Positions 1 through 7,119 of a stretch of 13,641 nucleotides of DNA are shown here, piece by piece. The stretch lies in contig CATYZK010000043.1 in the NCBI GenBank assembly GCA_958415665.1, forward strand, positions 1-13,641, given 5' to 3'. Each line of letters begins with the position of its first letter. Position 1 is the first letter of the stretch. Origin of the DNA: an uncultured Collinsella sp. Lineage in GTDB: Bacteria > Actinomycetota > Coriobacteriia > Coriobacteriales > Coriobacteriaceae. The notes below the pieces were generated by a model, which was given only the letters and a program-made list of their open reading frames with translations, searched no databases and was not told the origin of the DNA. The position numbers were made by a program, and so were the translations under genes.

Positions 1-10
1 CTCCCGGCCC

Positions 11-99
11 GCGTTGGGTCGTTGCGTGCTCGCTACTGAAAAGCTGAGATTAAAGTTTGTGTGCCGCCCCCCGTTGGGGCGGCACTTTTTGTGTGGGGG
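11..99 (+). repeat. Direct repeat, left copy (terminator-bearing intergenic element)
   Basis: This stretch of about 89 bases matches 916-1003 closely. Both begin GCGTTG, run through a shared GAAAAGCTGA core and GTTTGTGTGCCGCCCC, and end in a hairpin with a T-run. I count roughly eight differences over the first 60 bases. The two copies flank the membrane-protein gene at 180-812. The bases just before this copy (CTCC at 1-4) resemble the end of the long hairpin that precedes the right copy, so a further unit may lie upstream of the window. Seen directly by comparing the two stretches; origin and function unknown. Confidence 0.75.
61..90 (+). terminator. Intrinsic terminator in left repeat
   Basis: GTGCCGCCCC (61-70) and GGGGCGGCAC (76-85) form a perfect 10-bp stem with a 5-nt loop, followed by TTTTT (86-90). 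This is a canonical rho-independent terminator, presumably for a gene left of the window, and it insulates the gene starting at 180. Confidence 0.85.
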
Positions 100-130
100 A
101 TGGTTGGGACGGCACCGTTCATGGGTGGGG

Positions 131-136
131 TACACT
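131..136 (+). promoter_or_regulatory. Possible -10 element for the 180-812 gene
   Basis: TACACT lies 43 bases before the ATG at 180 and just after the upstream terminator, a sensible promoter position. The best -35-like hexamer, TTGGGA (104-109), is 21 bases away, longer than usual. Weak evidence. Confidence 0.25.
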
Positions 137-179
137 GGGTAGCGACTTTTAGTTTATCTACTACCTGATGGGGTGCTTT

Positions 180-812
180 ATGGGTAAGAAGTCTCGGGCT
201 CGGATGGCTGCTGCTGGGACTCGTCGTGATCCTAATCGCGTGGTTAATGAGGACGGTAAGGTTGCCCGTGCCGATAAGGAGAAAAAGGTCGGCGCGCATG
301 CTCATCCTGAGTGGGCGCCTCATTTGAATTCGGCTAGTGAGGATTTGACTGCCAAGTTGTTTACTCTGGTCGAGGTAATTTTGGGCGTGGTGCCCGTGGT
401 GGTCATTGGTCTGTTCCTGGCCTCTAAGGATGCCGCGAGTGTCGATAAACTCACCGAGGTCTTTTCGCAGGACCCCTCGATGGTGGTTACGTTTATCTCT
501 GCGTGCCTGCAGCCGTTTGTGGCATACATGTTGTACATGGTCTATCGCAAGTACTGCGAGGGCGATGCGGGTTTTGTTGCCGGCAACCTGATTGGCCTCT
601 TGTGTTCCGAGATTTTACTGCTCAATATTCCGGGCGTGATCGGTATGGGCATCTTGCTGTGGCGTGTTTGGCGCAACGTCGCTCCGCACTTTGAGAGCTG
701 GTTGTTTGAGCGCCGTGCAATGGGCGTGCTGGTTGATATCGCGGGTTCGCTCGTGATCCTAGTCCTGGCGTTTATGTGTGCCACCGCCTCTCGGGGCCTT
801 GCGGGCATGTAG
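180..812 (+). CDS. Hypothetical four-helix membrane protein
   Basis: I do not recognise a family. The product is 210 residues from the ATG at 180, chosen because GGGGTG lies just upstream; an in-frame ATG at 168 has no such site. Residues 1-55 are hydrophilic and rich in Lys/Arg (opening MGKKSRAR), suggesting a cytoplasmic N-terminus. Hydrophobic segments follow at about 60-82, 101-123, 132-164 (long, perhaps two helices or one plus a re-entrant loop) and 182-203. No enzyme motif, signal peptidase site or nucleotide-binding loop is visible. The gene stands alone between two direct repeats (11-99 and 916-1003) and is followed by a long hairpin. It uses more T-ending codons (GGT, GCT, GTT) than the backbone genes. 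Location in the membrane is inferred; function is unknown. Confidence 0.75.
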   Translation: MGKKSRARMAAAGTRRDPNRVVNEDGKVARADKEKKVGAHAHPEWAPHLNSASEDLTAKLFTLVEVILGVVPVVVIGLFLASKDAASVDKLTEVFSQDPSMVVTFISACLQPFVAYMLYMVYRKYCEGDAGFVAGNLIGLLCSEILLLNIPGVIGMGILLWRVWRNVAPHFESWLFERRAMGVLVDIAGSLVILVLAFMCATASRGLAGM

Positions 813-830
813 TCTGTCCTCACCGACCAC

Positions 831-914
831 GGAGCGCAGGGCGGGGAAACCTTTCCCTCTCGCTCACGGCTTCGCAGGGTCGCGCGAGGCAAAGGTTTCC
901 CCGCCCTGCGCTCC
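831..914. repeat. Long near-perfect inverted repeat (84-nt hairpin)
   Basis: Bases 831-854 pair perfectly with 891-914 (24 bp, from GGAGCGCAGG to CCTGCGCTCC). After one mismatch (855/890) the stem continues 856-859 with 886-889 and 861-863 with 882-884, leaving an apical loop of about 18 nt. There is no T-run on either side, so it is not a standard intrinsic terminator. It lies 18 bases after the stop codon at 812 and abuts the right direct repeat. Possible identities: an extragenic palindromic (REP/MITE-like) element, an RNA-stabilising 3' structure, or the relic of a mobile element. The pairing is certain; the role is not. Confidence 0.85.
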
Positions 915-915
915 G

Positions 916-1003
916 GCGTTGAGTCGTCGCATGCTCGTTACAGAAAAGCTGATAATAAGTTTGTGTGCCGCCCCTTTTGGGGCGGCACGTTTTTGTGTGT
1001 GGG
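916..1003 (+). repeat. Direct repeat, right copy
   Basis: Second copy of the element at 11-99, 905 bases downstream. It shares GCGTTG, GAAAAGCTGA, GTTTGTGTGCCGCCCC and the hairpin plus T-run; the hairpin loop differs (TTTT here, CCGTT in the left copy) while the stem is unchanged. Stem conservation with a changed loop suggests the hairpin is the functional part. The core has no convincing ORF. Confidence 0.75.
965..994 (+). terminator. Intrinsic terminator in right repeat
   Basis: GTGCCGCCCC (965-974) pairs with GGGGCGGCAC (979-988) around a TTTT loop and is followed by GTTTTT (989-994). A canonical terminator; it probably ends transcription of the 180-812 gene, 150 bases after its stop. Confidence 0.85.
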
Positions 1004-1249
1004 GTCCCTGTCTTCACAATTTTCGTCAAGCTTTTGGTTAGATTTTGGTCAGTTGGCGTAAGGGCGGAAGGCCAAAAGATTGCTGGCGAAAAAAGCTCAG
1101 AGAAAGTGCTGGTAGGGGAGTTGTTGAGCTTTTCGACAGCTTTTGAGCAAAAGAAACTTTGTGGCTATTGCCGGCGATTGCGTTGTCGCGGTCATGGCGG
1201 TGCGGGATGCTGGTCGTAAGCGTCGAATGCTCCGATTTTGGAGGCCAGC
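1004..1249. other. Intergenic region with a weak inverted repeat; no gene supported
   Basis: No convincing reading frame is present. AAAAGCTCA (1091-1099) can pair with TGAGCTTTT (1125-1133) across a 25-nt loop, and AGCTTTT recurs near 1029, 1128 and 1137. A promoter for the gene at 1250 must lie here or further upstream, since a terminator ends at 994, but I find no good -35/-10 pair. The repeated AGCTTTT and the inverted repeat could be an operator or a small-RNA structure. Confidence 0.4.
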
Positions 1250-1684
1250 ATGGATCTGTTTCTTGAGACTCCGCAGCAACAAGCTGAGCGCATGCTGCGT
1301 CAGCAACAACGACTCATAGAGATGCAAATGCAAGGGGCGGCAGCCCAGCCCTTTGCGCAAAATGTCGTGCCCGCTGCTGTACCTGCAGCTGTGCCCGGGT
1401 GTGAATCGGCGCCAGAGGCCTATTCCGTACAGCAAGATTCATATGCGCAGGAGCTCGCGTTCGACAAACGCCGCGCGCGCCGCCGCCGTTTGGGCCAGCG
1501 CCTGCGCACATTGGCGATGATCGTGCTCATCCCGCTGGGGCTTGCGGCCATCTTTCTGGCGTCGTATGCCCTCACGTGCATCCTCAACGGCGCATCGCCC
1601 AACGAGGTGCTCCAGCATCTAGCGGCCCTGGGCCAGCGCCTAGGTGACGTCATAACAACCATCCGCGCCGGCTGGGAGAGCTAG
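1250..1684 (+). CDS. Hypothetical Gln-rich single-pass membrane protein
   Basis: Not a family I recognise. The ATG at 1250 is chosen because GGAGG (1240-1244) sits 5 bases before it; an upstream in-frame TTG (1238) would overlap that site. The protein is 144 residues. Residues 9-35 are Gln-rich and probably helical (QQQ twice), 36-50 are an Ala/Pro/Val linker, 72-86 a strongly basic stretch with several Arg in a row, and 88-112 one transmembrane segment. Residues 113-144 follow the membrane. The basic stretch before the helix suggests an N-in orientation, with most of the protein in the cytoplasm. No catalytic motif is seen. It could be a membrane-anchored adaptor or a cell-envelope/division-associated protein, but that is a guess. 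Confidence 0.7.
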   Translation: MDLFLETPQQQAERMLRQQQRLIEMQMQGAAAQPFAQNVVPAAVPAAVPGCESAPEAYSVQQDSYAQELAFDKRRARRRRLGQRLRTLAMIVLIPLGLAAIFLASYALTCILNGASPNEVLQHLAALGQRLGDVITTIRAGWES

Positions 1685-1767
1685 CGTTTGTCACATTAGG
1701 ACTTTTAGGGTGTAGGGATTATCGCCACGAGTAAAACTCTTGCATCCCGTGGGTCCTGTCGTGCGAT

Positions 1768-1779
1768 TGATAGTATTAT
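1768..1779 (+). promoter_or_regulatory. Possible extended -10 promoter and small dyad before the NTase/HTH pair
   Basis: TGATAGTAT (1768-1776) matches the extended -10 form TGnTAnnnT, 31-39 bases before the start at 1807; no good -35 is spaced correctly. The overlapping TATTAT (1774-1779) is mirrored by ATAATA (from 1789), giving a short dyad over the likely start of transcription. Such a site would suit self-repression by the HTH protein encoded downstream, as in many toxin-antitoxin operons. The dyad is short and AT-rich, so chance is possible. Confidence 0.35.
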
Positions 1780-1806
1780 CGAAGATGAATAATAATAGGA
1801 TTTGCT

Positions 1807-2337
1807 ATGTATAAGCATGATTTAGAGCAGACTCTTTTGGGCATTGACGAAGAGGCAGAGCTGGAAATAGGTCCAAGAGACGATAGGCCGAGCGTTGTAT
1901 TGGTGGGAGGAAGCGCCTTCATGCTAAACGATGTGACGAATCGGTCGGTTACACATGACATTGATGTGTTTGAGGCAGACAGGTGCCTCCGCGAGATCAT
2001 AGCTCGATACCCCGAGGTGAATGGTATGGCGGTGGCATATTGTGATCAGATGCCATTCAATTACGAAGATCGTTTGATTCCCTTGGATATTGGGGCGCGT
2101 TTTATCAGGTACTTTACGCCATCCTTGGAGGACCTGGCGGTGATGAAGCTCTATGCCTACCGTCCGAACGACATCGTCGATCTTCATAGTCAGGCATTCG
2201 TCGATCGACTTGATTGGGGGCTGCTCGAACGGCTTATATTCGACGAGGGGGAGGCACTGGCGTCGTCGCCTTCGGAGCGGAGTTATCAAGAGATGGTCTG
2301 CGCATACAGGCAATACAAAAAGGAGGTGCTCGGTTGA
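1807..2337 (+). CDS. AbiEii/DUF6036-type minimal nucleotidyltransferase (putative toxin)
   Basis: A 176-residue protein with the hallmarks of a pol-beta-type minimal nucleotidyltransferase: a GGSAF loop at residues 34-38, the metal-binding pair Asp51-Ile-Asp53, a probable third acidic residue at Asp94 (IPLDIG), and the AbiEii-like motif Lys114-x-x-Ala117-x-Arg119-x-x-Asp122-x-x-Asp125. Relatives (AbiEii, MenT) transfer nucleotides to targets such as tRNA and act as toxins, while MNT proteins paired with HEPN toxins act as antitoxins; the biochemical role here cannot be read from sequence. AGGA (1797-1800) precedes the ATG by 6 bases. Its stop overlaps the next gene's TTG start (TTGA), so the two are translationally coupled. 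AGA/AGG and ATA codons and lower GC than rmuC or mfd suggest transfer. All visible catalytic positions are intact. Confidence 0.82.
   Translation: MYKHDLEQTLLGIDEEAELEIGPRDDRPSVVLVGGSAFMLNDVTNRSVTHDIDVFEADRCLREIIARYPEVNGMAVAYCDQMPFNYEDRLIPLDIGARFIRYFTPSLEDLAVMKLYAYRPNDIVDLHSQAFVDRLDWGLLERLIFDEGEALASSPSERSYQEMVCAYRQYKKEVLG
2321..2336 (+). promoter_or_regulatory. Strong RBS and TTG start coupling the pair
   Basis: AGGAGGTG (2321-2328) lies 5 bases before a TTG at 2334-2336, within the last codons of the NTase gene. The NTase stop TGA (2335-2337) overlaps this TTG. A near-ideal site compensates for a weak start codon, consistent with the second protein being made in a set ratio to the first. 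Confidence 0.8.
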
Positions 2338-2897
2338 ATCTGACCTTTGAGGGATTCTTAAAAGGCTATTGCCGAGAGCTATCCGGACAGCAGTCACTGA
2401 GTTTTAGAAAGCTGGTTGAGCAGGCGACGACGGTTGCGCCGCGCGTGGCGGAGCCTCTGTTTTTGCTTGCTTTGGCGCAAGGAAAAGCCGAATACGTTCT
2501 GGGTTTATCCGAGGGCTCGTGGATGGAAGAGGATTACCGAGACGTTTTGTCCTTGTACGGTCAAGCGGGTAACATAATATCTTTATGCGCCAAAAGTGAG
2601 CTTCCTAATCGTTATGCCAACGTTTGGCGTGCGTATAGAGCGGTGAAGGAAAAGCCGGTGGCGAACAGAAGGATCAACGCCCTGATGCGAAAAAGAATAC
2701 TGGAAGCATTGGAGGAATCGGGCATAACGCGCTATGGCCTCTGCCGTGCTCTGCACCTGAATAAAGGAAACGTATACGCATACTTGGCCGGCGATGACTC
2801 AAAGGTGAGCAGGGAGACGGCGCGCCGCATTATGGAATATGCGGAGGAGAGGGGCACCCAAGAAGGGGCCGGCCGCCCGGTGCGTGTGGCGGGGTAA
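2334..2897 (+). CDS. HTH-ending partner protein of the nucleotidyltransferase (putative antitoxin/regulator)
   Basis: The frame is open from further upstream, but the TTG at 2334 is chosen for its strong RBS and its overlap with the NTase stop; this gives 187 residues. Residues 1-115 look all-helical with no known motif. Residues 118-170 resemble a helix-turn-helix of the XRE/lambda-repressor type: a helix (RILEALEESG), a turn and recognition-type segment (YGLCRALHLNKGNVYAYL), then a closing helix (ETARRIMEYAEE). The only His is inside the HTH and is not part of an R-x4-6-H motif, so it is not a HEPN toxin. By analogy with AbiEi it may neutralise the NTase and repress its own promoter. The order (NTase first) is the reverse of classical abiE. 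Codon use matches the NTase gene rather than the backbone. The pairing is visible; the antitoxin role is inferred. Confidence 0.7.
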   Translation: MNLTFEGFLKGYCRELSGQQSLSFRKLVEQATTVAPRVAEPLFLLALAQGKAEYVLGLSEGSWMEEDYRDVLSLYGQAGNIISLCAKSELPNRYANVWRAYRAVKEKPVANRRINALMRKRILEALEESGITRYGLCRALHLNKGNVYAYLAGDDSKVSRETARRIMEYAEERGTQEGAGRPVRVAG

Positions 2898-2948
2898 GAT
2901 TGATCGCGGTTTTGATTGATAATCGATTGGGTTTGTTGGGCGGAGTCT

Positions 2949-4304
2949 ATGTCTGCTATTGATATTGCGCTTGTTGTGATTGCCTTGGTGGCGGTGGGAG
3001 TTGCTGTGGTTTGCGCCCTGCAGCTTAAGGGCCTTCGTGCCGAGTTGCAAGAGCGTGGCGGCAACGATGCGGAGACGCTCGCGGCGCTCGAGCAGGCCAA
3101 CAGCACGCTCGATGCCCTCAACGTCGCGTTGGCCGAAACCCGCCGCACGGCAAATGCCATCGCGCAACAGCAGACAACCGATGCGGCCGTGGAGCAGCAA
3201 CGCTACCTGACCATCGCGCGTGAGTTCTCGCAGGCTGGCGATCGTATGGATGACCTGCGCCGTGAGACGGCTCAGCAGCTCGGCGCCAACCGCGAGGGCA
3301 TCGAGCATCGCCTGGACAAGGTGCGCGAGACGGTCGATGCCCAGCTGGGCGCCATCCGCAAAGACAACAACGTGCAGCTCGACCAGATGCGCGCGACGGT
3401 GGACGAGAAGCTCTCCCGTACGCTCAACGACCGTCTGTCTGCATCGTTTAGGCAAGTGAACGACCAGCTCGAGGCCGTGTACAAGGGCCTGGGCGACATG
3501 CAGTCTATCGCCACCGGCGTGGGCGACCTTAAGCGCGTGCTGGGCAATGTCAAGGCGCGTGGCATTTTGGGCGAGGTGCAGCTGGGTGCAATCCTGGCGG
3601 ACATCCTCACGCCCGATCAGTATCTGGAAAACGTCGCCACCAAGCCCGGCGCCTCGGAACGCGTTGAGTTTGCTGTCAGGCTGCCGGTGGACGAGGGCGA
3701 CCCCGTGCTGCTGCCGATTGACTCCAAGTTTCCGGGCGACGCGTACGAGCATCTGCTCGACGCCCAGGAGTCTGGTGACGCTGAGGCCGTCGCCGCAGCG
3801 CGCAAGACGCTCGATATGATGGTGAAACGCGAGGCTAAAGACATCTGCGAAAAGTACCTGAGTGTGCCGGCAACGACCAACTTTGGCATCATGTTCGTGC
3901 CGTTTGAGGGACTGTACGCCGAGGTCGTCAGTCGCCCCGGGCTTATCGAGACCCTGGGCCGCGACTATCACGTCAACGTTGCCGGCCCCAGCACCATGGC
4001 GGCCATCCTCAATAGTCTGCAGATGAGCTACCAGACATTTAAGTTGCAAAAACGCACCGATGACGTGCTGCGCGTGCTCTCCGCCGTCAAGGCCGAGCTG
4101 CCGCGCTATCAGGCGGCGCTGCGCCGCGCCCAGCAGCAGATCGAGACCGCAGGAAAGACGGTCGAGGGCATCATCACCACGCGCACCAACGTTATGGAGC
4201 GCAAGCTCAAGGACATCGACGCGCTGGAAGACGCGCGGGAGGCCGACGAGATTTTGGGCTTGGAGTCCGCAGGCTTACTCGCAGACCAAAAAGACGAGGA
4301 CTAG
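2949..4304 (+). CDS. rmuC: RmuC family DNA recombination protein
   Basis: RmuC proteins limit rearrangements at inverted repeats and carry a nuclease-like fold; the exact biochemistry is not settled. The ATG at 2949 gives 451 residues, within the family range. A membrane helix spans about residues 4-25, a long coiled coil about 30-190 (many Gln, Glu, Arg, Ala), then the conserved RmuC domain: ARGILGE (203-209), PIDSKFPGD (256-264) with acidic/Lys residues like those of a restriction-nuclease fold, then TNFGIMFVPFEGLYAE and AGPSTMAAILNSLQM. GGAG (2942-2945) is only 3 bases from the ATG; an in-frame TTG at 2916 would add 11 residues before the helix and is less likely. The gene starts 51 bases after the HTH gene; a GATAAT (2918-2923) without a good -35 is the only promoter hint. 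A terminator follows at once, so it is probably monocistronic or the last gene of a read-through unit. Confidence 0.93.
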   Translation: MSAIDIALVVIALVAVGVAVVCALQLKGLRAELQERGGNDAETLAALEQANSTLDALNVALAETRRTANAIAQQQTTDAAVEQQRYLTIAREFSQAGDRMDDLRRETAQQLGANREGIEHRLDKVRETVDAQLGAIRKDNNVQLDQMRATVDEKLSRTLNDRLSASFRQVNDQLEAVYKGLGDMQSIATGVGDLKRVLGNVKARGILGEVQLGAILADILTPDQYLENVATKPGASERVEFAVRLPVDEGDPVLLPIDSKFPGDAYEHLLDAQESGDAEAVAAARKTLDMMVKREAKDICEKYLSVPATTNFGIMFVPFEGLYAEVVSRPGLIETLGRDYHVNVAGPSTMAAILNSLQMSYQTFKLQKRTDDVLRVLSAVKAELPRYQAALRRAQQQIETAGKTVEGIITTRTNVMERKLKDIDALEDAREADEILGLESAGLLADQKDED

Positions 4305-4314
4305 CTGCATCTGA

Positions 4315-4355
4315 CGGCGGGGCGCCGGCGTAAACGCGGGTGCCCCGCCGCTTTT
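4315..4355 (+). terminator. Intrinsic terminator after rmuC
   Basis: CGGCGGGGC (4315-4323) pairs with GCCCCGCCG (4342-4350), extended by a G-U and two G-C pairs, then CTTTT (4351-4355). It begins 11 bases after the rmuC stop. The T-run is short but the stem is very stable. Confidence 0.7.
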
Positions 4356-4365
4356 CGCATCGTGC

Positions 4366-4396
4366 TTGCCTGAAGTGCGCTTCAATGTGCAACAAT
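4366..4396 (+). promoter_or_regulatory. Possible promoter and operator-like dyad for the ABC exporter gene
   Basis: TTGCCT (4366-4371) and AACAAT (4391-4396) are spaced 19 bases, slightly long for a -35/-10 pair. Between and around them TTGC, TGAAG, CTTCA and GCAA form an imperfect dyad, which could be a repressor site. A promoter is expected here because a terminator lies just upstream. Weak evidence. Confidence 0.3.
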
Positions 4397-4430
4397 GGCG
4401 TTTCGCCCTATCAGATGCGAAAGGAAGCCC

Positions 4431-6233
<1,803 letters not shown>

Positions 6234-6296
6234 GCGTCTCGGACGTGGGACAATTGTGCCCATAAGTTTATTGTGCCGTTGAGCCGAGGAGTCGTT

Positions 6297-6962
6297 ATGC
6301 CACGCGAGACCAATGCCGCCAAGCGCGAGCGCGCCATCGAGGTGTGCGAGCGCCTCAACCGTCGCTATGGCCCAGTCGAGTGCTTTTTGGACCACGAGAA
6401 TTCCTTCCGCCTGCTGATCGCGGTGCTACTCTCGGCGCAAACGACCGACGCGCAGGTCAACAAGGTGACGCCGCGGTTGTTTGCCCAGTGGCCTACGCCC
6501 GAGGCCATGGCCGGGGCGAGCGTGGCTGACGTGGCAGACACCATCAAGTCACTCGGCTTCTACAAGAGCAAAGCCAAGCATGCCGTCGAGGCCGCGCAGA
6601 TGATCGTCGCCGACTATGGCGGCGAGGTGCCGGCCGACATGAAGGAGCTTGTAAAGCTGCCGGGCGTGGGACGCAAGACGGCGAACATCGTGCTCAACGT
6701 GGGGTATGGCATCGTGGAGGGCATTGCGGTGGACACGCACGTCAACCGCATTGCGCACCGCCTGATGTTGAGTCCCAAGACGCATGCCAAGGAGCCGCTC
6801 AAGACCGAGCAGGATCTGCTCAAGATTTTGCCGCACGAGTATTGGGAGTCGGTCAACCATCAGTGGATTACCTTCGGTCGCGAGATCTGCGACGCCCGCA
6901 AACCCAAGTGCGACGAGTGTCCGCTGGCAGATTTGTGCCCCAGCGTGCGCGTAGCGGGGTAG
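6297..6962 (+). CDS. nth: Endonuclease III (DNA glycosylase/AP lyase)
   Basis: Base-excision repair enzyme that removes oxidised pyrimidines and nicks the resulting abasic site. The ATG at 6297 follows GAGGAG (6286-6291) with a 5-base spacer, giving 221 residues (E. coli Nth is 211). The helix-hairpin-helix LPGVGRKTAN contains the catalytic Lys127, and VDTHVNRIAHRL carries the catalytic Asp146. The C-terminal 4Fe-4S ligand set is complete: Cys-x6-Cys-x2-Cys-x5-Cys in CDARKPKCDECPLADLC. It lies 63 bases after the ABC gene with no clear terminator between, so some read-through is possible. A near-palindrome around ACAATTGT (6250-6257) in that gap might be a regulatory site. Family assignment is secure. 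Confidence 0.97.
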   Translation: MPRETNAAKRERAIEVCERLNRRYGPVECFLDHENSFRLLIAVLLSAQTTDAQVNKVTPRLFAQWPTPEAMAGASVADVADTIKSLGFYKSKAKHAVEAAQMIVADYGGEVPADMKELVKLPGVGRKTANIVLNVGYGIVEGIAVDTHVNRIAHRLMLSPKTHAKEPLKTEQDLLKILPHEYWESVNHQWITFGREICDARKPKCDECPLADLCPSVRVAG

Positions 6963-7010
6963 GGCGGAACGCATCTTCGTCTGGCGTTTTTTGCGGGGCC
7001 GGGTTTGCCC

Positions 7011-7041
7011 TTGAGCCGGAGTTCTCTCCATGCGCTACCAT
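7011..7041 (+). promoter_or_regulatory. Possible mfd promoter
   Basis: TTGAGC (7011-7016) and TACCAT (7036-7041) are 19 bases apart in the nth-mfd gap. If used, the transcript would carry a leader of about 70 bases that includes the hairpin at 7067-7089. Both hexamers are poor matches, so this is a weak call. Confidence 0.28.
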
Positions 7042-7066
7042 GACAGGCAACGAATTTGACGAACGA

Positions 7067-7094
7067 CCCGCCGAGCTTGCCCCGGCGGGCTTTT
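7067..7094 (+). terminator. Terminator-like hairpin just upstream of mfd
   Basis: CCCGCCG (7067-7073) pairs with CGGCGGG (7083-7089) around a 9-nt loop and is followed by CTTTT (7090-7094). It lies about 100 bases after the nth stop and 25 bases before the mfd ATG, with the mfd RBS (7109-7114) just outside it. It may end nth transcription. If a promoter lies before it, it would act as an attenuator in the mfd leader. Confidence 0.65.
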
Positions 7095-7119
7095 GGCGTT
7101 GCGATGCCGGAGGAACAGC

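Noticed and set aside
168..179. Upstream ATG as start of the first membrane-protein gene
   Set aside because: The ATG at 180 has a purine-rich site just before it and gives the MGKKSRAR start; the ATG at 168 has none.
11..1003. CRISPR array or integron-like attachment array
   Set aside because: There are only two repeat copies about 905 bp apart, each about 88 bp long and carrying a terminator. No spacer regularity, integrase or attC-like fold is seen.
965..1219. A plus-strand open frame starting in the right direct repeat
   Set aside because: Its start lies inside the terminator stem, there is no RBS, and the translation shows no conserved features.
2334..2897. HEPN-type toxin partner, which would make this a HepT-MntA pair
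   Set aside because: The protein has one His, inside the HTH, and no R-x4-6-H motif.
2799..4049. A 416-residue open frame on the minus strand opposite rmuC
   Set aside because: It is a shadow of rmuC, which has clear family motifs on the plus strand.
6963..7000. Terminator directly after nth at the T-run near 6987
   Set aside because: The T-run is good, but only about five base pairs (AACGC with GCGTT) precede it, too weak to call.
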